64,000 nucleotides of DNA from Fusarium oxysporum f. sp. lycopersici 4287 (Eukaryota > Ascomycota > Sordariomycetes > Hypocreales > Nectriaceae). This document shows positions 1 to 10,473 of this stretch, in pieces. Numbering within the stretch: position 1 is the first letter of the stretch; each line of letters begins with the position of its first letter. The stretch covers positions 1,550,001 to 1,614,000 of the forward strand of contig NC_030995.1 of assembly GCF_000149955.1 (NCBI RefSeq), read 5' to 3'. Position numbers and translations under genes: made by a program. The notes below the pieces were generated by a model that did no database searches, had not been told where the DNA came from, and saw only the letters and a program-made list of their open reading frames with translations.

Positions 1-332
1 GACTATCATTCATTGTCCTTGTGATCTCTCTTGGAACGACGATTGGATTATCCAATCTCACGTAGTACCAACAAACTGATAAACAGCTACTGTACAGCTA
101 GGCACAGGTACAGGTACAGTGCTCAACGTGTCTCCATGTAAATACCTTACACTGCTTGCTCTCGCTCACATACAAAACCCCCTCCCTCTCCTTTTTCTTT
201 CTGATTCTTTCTTTCTTCTCCTTCTTCTCTCTCCTTGGCTTCGTCCCAGCATCTCATCTTGTGATGCTTCATCGTCTCCTCGTAGATTCTTTACTTTTGT
301 GAAATAATCTGTGCTTTCGTACTTGACTCATA
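1..332. other. left edge: probable leader of the UPRT gene
   Basis: No coding region is supported here. The last 170 bases are strongly pyrimidine-rich (runs of CTT/CTC), as is usual for transcription starts and leaders of filamentous fungal genes, and they lead directly to the start codon at 333. The short open frame at 119-307 is low-complexity and I do not consider it a gene. Confidence 0.4.
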
Positions 333-1115
333 ATGTCTTCGTTGCCTTCAAACGTCCATGTCTCTCAGCACCCGTGTCTACGGGCAAAGCTGAGCCAGCT
401 TCGCTCAAAGGCCAACAGCCCTAGAGAGGTCAAATCACTGATTCATGAGATCTCTCTGATTGTCTCTTGTGAAGCTCTTGCTTCGTCTTTGGAAGCTACG
501 GAAGGGACTCAGGTATGACGCATAATGGGTACTTTCGAAGCTTCACTAACCATGAACAGGATGAGACGCCTTTGGGCTTCCAGTTCACTTCCACAACAGT
601 GCAACCAAGTACCATGTGTCTGGTTCCCATTCTGCGATCAGGTCTTGGCATGGTTGACGGTTAGTCCAGCTGCCACTTCCCTCATATTGCCTAAACTGAC
701 CACTCCAGCTGTGCAAACCATGCTCCCTATCCCAGTTCCAGTTCATCATCTGGGCATGTACCGTGAGCCGTCTACTCTCGACCCAGTTGAGTACTACAAC
801 AATCTTCCCCAGCAAATTCCAGGTGACTCCTCCAACAGCAACGCTAGTAGCCTTGCTATCTTGGTCGATCCTGTTATTGCAACCGGCGGGACCTGCGCCG
901 CCGCCATCCAGACGCTTCGTGAATGGGGCGCAAAGAGAATCATTGTTCTCGCCGTTATTGGAGCTGACGAGGGTGTTCAGAGAGTCGCTGCCGAGTGGCC
1001 CGAGGGATGCGAGGTTTGGATTGCAGCAGTGGACAAAGAGTTGACCAAGGATGGTATGCTGAAGCCTGGTCTGGGAGATGTTGGTGACAGGTTGTTCTTA
1101 ACTATCGGCAAATGA
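333..1115 (+). CDS. uracil phosphoribosyltransferase, bacterial Upp-like
   Basis: Exons 333-512, 560-659 and 709-1115 join in frame to 228 residues, about the family length. Uracil phosphoribosyltransferase makes UMP from uracil and PRPP in pyrimidine salvage in the cytosol. The signature PRPP-binding loop VDPVIATGGT lies near residue 150. Upstream is an LRSGLGMVD segment followed by a GMYRE-like strand, and the C-terminus has PGLGDVGDR, the uracil-binding region of UPRTs. Intron 2 interrupts the codon after GMVD. The wording of these motifs (LRSGLGMVD, GMYRE) is closer to bacterial Upp than to yeast Fur1, so it may be a second, Upp-type enzyme rather than the FUR1 orthologue. It ends 87 bp from the end of the convergent LIG4 gene, so the 3' untranslated regions may overlap. 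Confidence 0.88.
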
Positions 1116-1202
1116 GTGCACATTTACAGGTTTTGGGCGTTGTATTCTCATTGCATTAACATATAGGTTAGATAGTATACATCATAAGTACCCCCATATT
1201 CC

Positions 1203-4200
1203 TCAAGGAATTACAAACTGCTCCTCGTCAAGTAATGTGCTCTCGTTCCAGCACTCGTCAATCCATTTCCCTGTCACTAATCTTGGTTGCAAGCGCCTTG
1301 AGCTCAGCTCTTTTCGTACCATATCAGCGGCCTCGCCTACTTGCATCGGGTCGTCGCCTTCGATCACCACATGTGTCACAGACAGATCATCGGTGTCATC
1401 TGTAACATTACCCCCGCCGTACTTGACAAGGTGCTTTAGCCTCGAAATCTTGTTGTCGCCAGCTTCCACGGCATGAAACAGCACCACACAACGTCGAAAG
1501 GTAAAGCTCCTTAATCGTCCTAAGTCTTTCCCATGTTCCTCAAGCTGTTGGAGAAACTCATTCTTGTCAAATTGCGTGCCGTCCTCAATCTTAGGCATGT
1601 CTTGCATTAGCTCTCTGAGTTCTTCGATGGAAAGATCCCGCGCGTAGCTGTCCCCAAACTGATCTGTGTTATCTTCTGCCGCTCGGTGTAATGCATCAGT
1701 GGCGTGAAACAGATGCGACGGTTCAAATGGCAAAAGAAACGCTCCCAATTCCTGTTCAAGACAATCTCTTATCCATTTGGGGCAGATAATGTCAACGGCC
1801 CCTCCTTTAATGAGGCTCGCCACCTTTACCACCTTCTTGTCGGCTATCAGAACCATGTTGGTCCCTGGTACGGCTCGTTGTAAGACTGTGCCGCCATTCT
1901 CCTTGATGATGGCCTCAAGCTGGGCCTTGGTCTTTTTATAAGGTCGGAGCGCTTCTGAAAGTACGCAGAAGTCCAGTCCCTCGAAAAGGTTTGTCATCTC
2001 TCCCTTGAACTCAGCTACAGTCGCGTCTTCTCCAGCAATGGTCAGCTCTCTCTTCACTCGCTTGGGGTTGCGCCGCTTCCTGTCCTCAACCGTCATCGCC
2101 TTCTCCTTTGACTCTTCTTCAACTCGCTCCTTCAACTCCTGGAACTCTTCAAGGGAGAGGGCTGTATCCCAGGTTCGGTCCAGTCGGAGTCGTCTGAATC
2201 GTGGGAATCTTAGTGTGAAGCCTCGGGCGAATTGATCTGAAGGTCCAACACTGGCTGCTTTCACAGAAACAACAACAGAGTCTTTAGGCCGAATCCAGAC
2301 ATCCGGTCTCTCATACTGTCTAAGCTCTCCTCCTCCAAGTTCGATGTACTTTGATGGCGGATTCTTCTGATCCCACTCAATCCACTTGCCTTCTGTTCGA
2401 TGCCGAATCTCCGCATAGTCTTCTGCACGGAAACCGCCACCGACTTTGAAGAAACTGAAACATTTCTCGGGGTTGGCGCCAGCTTGGATATGATTCTGTG
2501 TAACACGCAGTCCACACAGAAAGCTTGATAACATGCCACCTCGTTTCCCTGAACCATAGTAGCCACCAATAATGACACAGTCGAGGGACTCGCCAAACTC
2601 GGACATGTATTCAGGTTTGACCTTGAGCCAGTCATCATTTCGACTGTTGAGGCGGTACATAGATCGCGGGTTCTTCAGCACAAGGCCTTCAGAAGCATTA
2701 GCGACGACCTCACGGAGAAGAGGCTCGATTGCGTCGGCACTCGTTGCCTTGTCGTAACTGTGAATTTCAAGTCGGCGATGAACAGGCTTGATAGCCTTTT
2801 CCAAAGCTCGATGTCGATCCCGCAGGGTATATTGAGTTAGGGGTTTGTTGTTCAGGTAAAGGATATCAAAAACGCGGAACAATGGCCTGTGCCCAGCTGA
2901 GTCTGTATCAGACTTATTCTTCTGTTCCGAAAGCGCAGCTGTTTTGAGGGTGCCAAAAGGCACTATCTTGTCAACACCCATATCCCAGGTGATCATTTCG
3001 CCGTCCAGGATCAAGTTTTTTACTCCAGATGCAAATGCGTTTTTCAAATGTCTGGTCAGACTTGAGTTCTCGTCTTGAAGACCATCGCCGTAGAGATAGG
3101 TGTAATCTTTGGCTTTTCGTGACCAAAAACAGAACCTTTTGCCGCCCGGGTGGCTCTTGTCTTGGACCATATGGACTTGCATACGCTCACCGTCCAGCTT
3201 TTCCTCGATCCAGAATTCGGGGTCTTCCTCGGTTGGTCGAAGAAGCTCGATCATTTTTTGAAAAGATGCAGGCATCTGAAATTGGGCGAGCTGTGGTTGG
3301 AAACATTGCATCAAAGCAACTCCAGTTTCCTCCTGCTCAAGGCGGGTTTCTGGGTCATGCAGCTCCCAGCAAACACGTCTTAAACTTGAGGACACACTAA
3401 ATAGAGCATCTCCGTCTGGATGCCACAAGTCAAGGAAAGTCTTCTCCGTGGCCCCGACTTTCATCTGCTTGAGGACGATCCGAATGAGCCACATGAGCTC
3501 TTCTGAATTCATGCGATTGTAGAAAGTCTCAAAGACGCGCAGATTCTCTGACTCTCCTGTTGAAGCAGCGAGTTTGTCAAGCTGCTCATTGACTTCTGCA
3601 ATGGTCATATTCCCAACATCGGTGCGCATTGGCCGCTTTGAGATGACTTCAAAACATCGTCCTGCAAAGTCACCAGCCAGGCGCGACGCTGTCGTCTGAC
3701 CTGGTAGCTTCCAATGCAACAGGTTGTAGCCATCCTCGGAGTTTTTGTCTATTTTCATAAGCTTAACGAGCAACTTTCCAATGGTGTTTTCTTTGAGTCC
3801 GTAAACTCCACGGTCACGGTCTTTGTCTGGCAGGATCAGACGCAAAGCGGGATAGAAATCAGGACCAACTTCTTTGCGCCATCGAGTGATGAAGCGCTCA
3901 ATGATGTGTCTACGCTGTTCATGAGGAGAAAGCTTGTTCACACCACGGAATCCCTTTCTAGGGCCTGCACCGATGGCATTCTGCTTCTTATTCTCATTGA
4001 GGGGGTTGAAGACTTCTCGAAACAGTTCCGAGAAGATGAGCGTCTTTGAGTGATTCTTTGGGCGATTCGGAAACCTTGCGCAAGGTCAGTATGAGGATCG
4101 AATTTTTGACGGATTATGAATTGCTCACTTTTCCTCCAGCTCTTCGCGGGTCATGCCCACGATGCCATACTGGATCTCGTCTTCATGCTGTGCCTCATCA

Positions 4201-4211
4201 GTTTGCGACAT
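1203..4211 (-). CDS. LIG4: DNA ligase IV
   Basis: Exon 1 is 4129-4211 and exon 2 is 1203-4074, separated by a 54-nt intron with good GTGAGC...CAAG ends. The product is 984 residues. It seals double-strand breaks in non-homologous end joining with its XRCC4/Lif1-type partner in the nucleus. The adenylation motif I EKLDGER is clear, with the AMP-accepting lysine near residue 320, and later ligase motifs include SEGLVLKNP and a KVKPEY region. Two C-terminal BRCT domains (about 710-800 and 890-984) flank the linker that in this family binds the XRCC4-type partner; the last one ends with a WIDECW motif. Domain order and length fit ligase IV rather than ligase I or III. Starting at the internal GTG at 3941 would lose conserved N-terminal sequence (FPNRPKNHSKTL), which supports the upstream exon. 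Confidence 0.95.
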
Positions 4212-5810
4212 GATGTTTTGTTTACTCTAGTTGTAAGCTAGGCGGTTGCAAAGTAGACATGTATTGAGAAGGCCGTTTCGAAATTGCGACAATGATGATG
4301 AAGAAGAAGAAGGATGAAATAAATCATCGAAATGAGATGCGTGATGTTTCTTTCAAACAAAGAGATGTGCCATTTTCTTTGTTCAACTGCTCAAGTCAGA
4401 TTAACCGTGAATAAGCTATGGCCTGGGCAGAAGCTCCAACTGGGGCGTTGGTGGTTGCTGCCTGTAACTTCACTAGGCTACAGAGGCAATTGAGGGGCCC
4501 AAGCTTACCCTGTGATCCTCGGTATGTCAGCACCTGAAGCGTGTCTCGACATGATCACAACAGATGAGATGGAAACATTGAAGTGTGATCCGCTGGTAAC
4601 TCCGAGTGCCTTCAGTAGCCGAATTGGAAAGGAGAAGATCCTCTGAAAGCTGCTTCATGATAGTCGAGGGGTATGATGCTAGAAGTGGAACGGAGAATGT
4701 TGTGGTTGTGAAATACGACGTTGGCCCTCGTACTACCTAAGTATGCAATGTCAAGAAACATGACGTTAAACTAACAAATAATATCCATTGTCTGATGAGA
4801 ATTCCTGGAGGGAGCTATTAAGAGGAGTCCACTATAAAATAAGGTAATTAATGAGCTTGTATAATATTAGAAAAAGTTTAATAAAAAGAATGTAAATCTC
4901 TTATTATATTTATAAGTTTGGAAGCGTCTGACTTGAAATTCATAAGTTTACCGATCTTTCTTTAGTTGACTTCTTAAGGAGTGCTTTATTGTTAGCCTTC
5001 AGCATCGAATTTTTGTCTATTAAAGCCAAGATCGTGACCTATTGATGCGGTGCTAATGGCCGCTTTTCCCGAACCTTGCATTTTTATAAATTGTGTTAAG
5101 AAATCATCCGGTGGTCATTGCGGTCTCTGAAACAGTTATATCTGTAGATCATTGTTTCGGGTCTTTGAGAGACTCATGATCAATCATTTCTATCGTACAC
5201 AAATGGATAAAGTGCGGTCGTATTCGACCTTGATTTATTCTGTGTTGTTCTATGCCGAGGCGGAAAAATGTGGATAAGAAGCTTGTTGTGAAAGCTTGGC
5301 CTTTGAGAATGAGACTGCTCATCAGCGATTGGCGTGGAGATTCATCGTGAAAGACATCGTCAGGACGTCATAATAGACGATGGCATTCTTCGATGGACCA
5401 GGGACGGGTAATCGGCTTCTGCCCATCAAAGTCTGGACCTTTCGAACACACTAAAGGTCGGGTTATTCAACAGCGGCTGCGATATACGAGTTGAATGGTT
5501 GAAAGCTCCATTGAGAAACAACCCCCTACTCCCCTAAACCGACCACTGAAATTGGTGCTGACGGGCTGAACTTCCCCTGCATCGCGACGCCGCGACCCAT
5601 CCATGAGGAATCGAGCACCCTTGAATTTATTTTTATGCGAGTCTTAGGTAACTCGAACTGGACCTGATCCCTTTCATTCCATCTCTCTCAGCTGCGCTGA
5701 TAGGCTTTCTGCAGCTTTAAAAGTTACTTTTATTCTACACGCTCGTTCGACCGGCTGCAATATATACTCTATTTCTCGCCTCTGCCTTTCAGCAGGGCAT
5801 CTTCCCATCC
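4212..5810. other. intergenic region with AT-rich island
   Basis: This 1.6-kb stretch between the divergent LIG4 and CorA genes has no supported gene. About 4,790-4,930 is conspicuously AT-rich (poly-A/T and TTATTATATTTATAAG-like sequence) compared with its surroundings, as in a decayed repeat or RIP-affected remnant, but I cannot identify a parent element. The last 150 bases (5,660-5,810) are pyrimidine-rich with a TATATA stretch at about 5,760 and form the probable CorA promoter and leader. Confidence 0.4.
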
Positions 5811-7870
5811 ATGTCAACATCACGAGACTTCGCTGTCCCAGCGGAGCACGATAATACGATGCAGCCCCAGGACGATATAGAGCAGAGCAGTCGCCAAAGC
5901 CATTCTTCCAACACCAACGTATCTGATGAGAAGGATCAGCATGTCCGCTACAACCTCACCCTCAACACACAGAACCTCTCCCCGCCCAAGGCTGAGCCTG
6001 TGCGGCCAGTGCGTTCCGATACAGAGGTCCATCGCGAAATGACATTTTCGCCCTCGATATTGCGACGCCGAATGACTCGCGCCCCAACGTTCAAGACGGT
6101 GGAGGATTATGATGAGTTCGACACTGCCTTTGGCGATCGCCCTGGTTGGCAGCCTGGCTCCGAGCCTGGTTATGACCCAAAGCTTCCCGATGGAGGTCAT
6201 GCTTCGATGCCTGCACTTCAAGCACCCTGTGAGATTTCTGTAATCGACTTTTCGCAAGAAAAAATGGTTAAGCGACACTTCGATAATGTGAATTTCATCG
6301 ACTTCCTTGAACAGCCAAAGGAAGAATGGGCCAAATGCCGATGGATCAACGTCAATGGACTCAGTTGGGACGTTATTCAGGCAATCGGCAACAAGAAGGG
6401 TCTTCACAAGCTTGCTCTGGAGGACATGATGCAGATTAGGAACCGGACGAAAGCTGATTGGTATCCCAACCACGCTTTCATCGTCATGACCCTGCAGAAG
6501 CTCGTCCACCTGGTAGACGATGAAGATGACACAACCAGCACAAGCAGCACATACTCTAGTAAGACGCTCGGCGCTTTGAGAGGCTCAGTGAGGCAGCTTT
6601 GGAATACTCGCAGGGCGGCCGACCCCGAGAAGGACTTTGAGAACTCGCTACGGCCACAGGACCCTATTACAGCAGACCTGCAAGAGACGGGCATGATAAG
6701 GACATTACAGCGTTATCACGCCTCGGGAAATGAGGCACGAACAGAATTCATGGAGAGCCATTCATCCCTTACGCCATATCAGATGGCCGTTTCGGCAGAG
6801 CAGGTCTCCATATTTCTAACATCAGATAACACGGTCATCTCTTTCTTCGAGGTCTCAGCGGGGGATATTGAGCGGCCCATTGTCACCCGTCTGAGTACCC
6901 CGGGCACTATTCTTCGCGAGTCCAATGACGCGTCCCTGTTATGTCAGGGCATTATCGACGCCATCATCGACCTTGCCATACCTTTGACGTCTATTTATAC
7001 AGACATTATTGCCGACATTGAGCTAGATGTGCTCACCTCGCCGAGTATCAGTCAAAGCAAAAAGCTGTATATATGCATTAGTGAGATCAACAAAATGCTG
7101 AGCTTCCTCAACCCTATTGACAACCTGGTCAATGTTCTGCGAGATCACAAGACACATATGACCCACGATCAAGCCATGCAGGCACTGGAGAACCCTTCAA
7201 CTGGTGTTATTGTCACTCCCATGACCCACACATACCTAGGCGATGTGCTCGATCACTGTATTATGATAACTGAAGCTCTACAACAACTCAAACAATCATC
7301 CGACAACCTTATCAACCTTATCTTCAACACCATATCAGCCCACCAGAATGAATCGATGAAGCAGCTTACCACTGTGACCATCATTTTCCTCCCTTTGACA
7401 TTCATAACAGGATTTTTCGGACAGAACTTCGCGGAAGAGGGGTTCCCCGAAATCCACCATGGTATTTGGTATTTGTAAGTATTCATTTCATCCAATGTAC
7501 AGGGGAGACGAGAAAACTTAGGACCTCTATCCTAAATGTCGAAAAGACTTGAGGTAAATCCGGGATAACTCAGTCTGCCCTGAAACTAGTTATTCTGGCA
7601 CCTTGGTCAAGAGTCAGAAGTTTTCTTGCTCCCTGGCGCTTGTTTTCTTGGGCTGGGCTGTTTACAGCGCAATACTTCCGAAGTAATGCACAATACTAAC
7701 AACATTGTAGCTGGGCCTGCGCCGTTCCGACTGTTGTAGCGACCATCTTGATTCTCATGAGAGAGATGATTTACAACTGGCTGGTGCGAGTCGTACAAAG
7801 AAGACATATCCTTACACTTAGAAAAAAGAAGAAGAGATCCAAGCAGCAAAAGATCAAGCTTAAGGTATGA
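5811..7870 (+). CDS. CorA-family Mg2+ transporter
   Basis: Exon 1 is 5811-7474 and exon 2 is 7711-7870, giving 607 residues. CorA proteins are homopentameric divalent-cation channels, and fungal members act at the plasma membrane or other membranes. The N-terminal 250 residues are hydrophilic, followed by the helical CorA cytoplasmic domain and two C-terminal membrane helices. The first ends at the selectivity-filter position with FFGQNF, where the canonical CorA motif is GMN. The second helix, after the intron, begins [11 protein letters not shown], and the tail is very basic ([11 protein letters not shown]). The 236-nt intron is unusually long here because it carries an inverted-repeat element (7505-7635). 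The stop at 7868 could instead be skipped by a further intron (about 7865-7943, ending TTTAG), giving an alternative C-terminus ending near 7993. Confidence 0.85.
7505..7635. mobile_element. MITE-like inverted-repeat element, copy A
   Basis: This non-coding element of about 131 bp lies wholly inside the last intron of the CorA gene. Its left end contains GAGAAAACTTAGGACC, and its right end is the approximate reverse complement (AGTTTTCTTGCTCC). Its two ends match, in opposite orientation, those of a second copy at 37729-37862. Both arms also share internal blocks, for example a GTGCCA..AA.TAACT block and a GAGGTAAAT/TAGGTAAAT block. The size, lack of coding sequence and terminal inverted repeats fit a miniature inverted-repeat transposable element. 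I saw no clear target-site duplication and it does not match the Fusarium mimp terminal sequence I know. Confidence 0.6.
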
Positions 7871-7883
7871 CGGACACGCTGCG

Positions 7884-7935
7884 GGCAGGTAAGAATACTC
7901 AAGACCTCGATTCTAAACGACAAAAAGGCTAATGG
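7884..7935. repeat. possible partial copy of the MITE-like arm
   Basis: Downstream of the CorA exon-2 stop, the stretch GACCTCGATTCTAAACGA resembles the left arm of copy A (GACCTCTATCCTAAATGT). The similarity continues into the following AAAAGGCT, about 22 of 29 positions by eye. It may be a half-copy or an eroded relative of the same element. The match is short and could be chance. Confidence 0.3.
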
Positions 7936-8849
7936 AAATTTAGCATAAGCTCAGGAAGCTTTTTGATGGGTTTATTTTGGCATCCCTGTTATAAGGCCCG
8001 AGATGCCTTTTCTTCCCAATGGCCGCTTATGAGGTTGAATGGCGGGAACATTTGCATTAGTGATACCCAAGTATTGGCAAAGGAGTGGGCGTGATTAATT
8101 TGTGAGTGGCAGTGGATTTGAGTATAGCATTTATGAACAAACCTTACCAAGCACACCGGCCCTTTACTGAAGGGTGTCAAAAGCCTGAGAACAAAGCAAG
8201 CTATAATAAAGTTACCTAAATTTATGAATTAAAGAAAATTGTGTTCTTGACTAAATTATTAATAGTGTTATAGAGATTTATATATTAAATTGAGATTAGA
8301 CTTGATGGATCTAGATACTAGAATCTACCTGTTAACACCATCCGTGGCTCCATCTTTACACTGCATACGAGGATGCCAACGTCGTATCTCACGGCCACAA
8401 CATCCCCCTTTCCAAGTCTGGCATCATCCCCTCCTTTTTAAAACGCTAACCCAAGGTACTCGGAGTTACCAGAGCGCAGCGGGTCAGACTTGAGTATTCT
8501 TTGACAGAGAAGGGACAGGACCAATCCAGTCAATCTTATTCCTTGAGGTGCATCAATACCCTTCAGAAGATGTTGTACGAAACGGAAGAGCTCTAATACC
8601 GGCTCTGCATGCGTAAGCTATCAGTCTTGATTCAAGCGTCCATCAGCAAACGATGGCAGTGTCTTCAAGGCACATTATAAAGTCGCATGATATAATTCAT
8701 AGATTGAGGGTATAGATATCAGAATACAACCAACTCCTGACAGCTTTGGCAGTTGTCATCCTTTCCGTGCGTCGCACTCATAGAAATACATCCTCCACCT
8801 TCAGCTTGAGCTAGACCTTCTAAATTGACTTGATTTTATCGTATAAACG

Positions 8850-8866
8850 CTCTCTCTCTCTCTCTC
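8850..8866. repeat. (CT)n microsatellite
   Basis: A run of eight or so CT dinucleotides in non-coding sequence; nothing else is attached to it. Confidence 0.8.
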
Positions 8867-10473
8867 AACCTTGTCTGTTGTCCGGGTGGTAGAAATAAGG
8901 GTATCGAGGAACCACAATAGAAGGGCATTCGAACCACCATCGAGGGCAACAAACGCCATGTGTCAGAATTATCCGTGTGTTGTGCCAGCCAGCAACACAA
9001 CGATCGGGGAGAGTGAAGGGGAGCTCGTTCAGACCCTCTGTTGTCCAGGCATCTGGATCATTGATTCGGTGGATTTCTTGGTATACTTGGGGGCAGGATG
9101 TTTCGAAAAGGAGCCCGCCATAACATCCGCAAAGATTTAGGAATAAAACGTAACCGCACATGTGGGCTATTGAGATCTCGTTCTGGGGGCCTTGTTATTT
9201 TGTGCGCGCCCGTTGAGTAGCATGAGCAAGCCCAGAGAACGAGAAGCATAACGATGGTCCTGGTAGCTGAGCTTGAGGCAAGTCGTTTGAGTCTCAGGAC
9301 ACATCATGGTCAGCATCTTCGGGTTGTCGGTAGAGATGAGGAGTGGTAGTTTGTCGTTCGTGGTTCAGACGCCAGCTGCGAACCTTCTGATTGTTTAAAC
9401 GGTTTGCGCTTCTGCTCCGTTTGAGGATCATTGTTAGTAACAGGCTCATGTGTAGCAACTTTCCCCTAACGAACTGTTTGACAGCCGTCCACTTATGCCG
9501 AAAGCAACGTGCGGCGGTTGCTCTGCGCATGAATAGCGAACCACAAACCCTTCTGTGACACCAATATGTCATTCTTATTCCGGCGAAAATGGATCTAACA
9601 TGACGGTTTGAAGTTGACTTTGGGCCAAGAGATTCTCGGTTTGGTCGGCTGTTTAGTATGGCCACTCGGCCATTAACGAACAGGAGGGAACATTATAGCA
9701 TGAGCACGTCGTTCTCGGAGGAAGAGATGGAATACGGTAGTCTATAGCCTAAACTTGCTATGAATTCACAGTACAATGAAGTCGGTTGAAGTACATGCTC
9801 GGTTCAGGCTGATACCAATAAGCTTGAAATTTGAGTTATCGCATTGGGCGGGTCGTCGCGAGCCGTCACCGCCTGTTGAAACAACGGTACGGAAGTCGGG
9901 TCTACTTCTTTAACGATGGATCTGTTGAATCCTCAGGTGAAAATGAGGGCCGTGAAAATGCGAGTCAGTAGAGGTTAAAGTAGAGTTCCTTATTAGAGTA
10001 CAACTACCGGTAGGTAAGCACACGTGAAGAGTCAAATGCATATTTGGAGATCATCCAGAAGAAAGAAAAAAAAAAAAAACCCATGATCTCGATTACCTTA
10101 AAATTATGCTCGCGTGGTCAAGGTAAGATCTCACCATTGGTTATCTTCTCCAAAAACTGATTATCAGTGAGCAATAGGCCTTCATCCCGCTCCACCCACG
10201 TGAACCACTGATGTCACCTGGTCCACCGATAATGGAACTGCAAGCCCCTGTAACAAGCTCTGAAGCTACCCCCCGCATAACTCCAACTCGTAGTGTCGCA
10301 TAATGCCATAATCGCCCATCCAACCATTTTCTGTTGTCTTGTTGCACCTTGCACAACACTCTTCCTCCTTCTTACGCGGCCAGATACCGTACAATGGTTT
10401 GTCTCTCCTCTTCTTCCCTTCTGCCTCAGTCCGAGACTTATCTTGTCATCCCACGTTTTCTTTTTAGCTAACA

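Larger units (their letters stand above)
7871..10473. other. intergenic region, 2.6 kb
   Basis: No gene is convincingly supported. The stretch holds an AT-rich patch at 8,205-8,300, a (CT)n run at 8850-8866 and a poly-A run at 10065-10079. Minus-strand open frames at 8865-9249 include a cysteine- and tryptophan-rich segment (GVCCPRWWFECPS) next to a hydrophobic start, but no continuous secreted protein can be assembled with confidence. The final 120 bases before 10,474 are pyrimidine-rich and serve as the leader of the alkaline phosphatase gene. Confidence 0.4.

Noticed and set aside
3029..3400. Plus-strand 123-residue open frame
   Set aside because: Shadow of the DNA ligase IV coding sequence on the opposite strand.
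8925..8945. Reverse-strand GGTTCGAATGCC resembling a tRNA B box
   Set aside because: No A box, anticodon arm or acceptor stem could be fitted around it.
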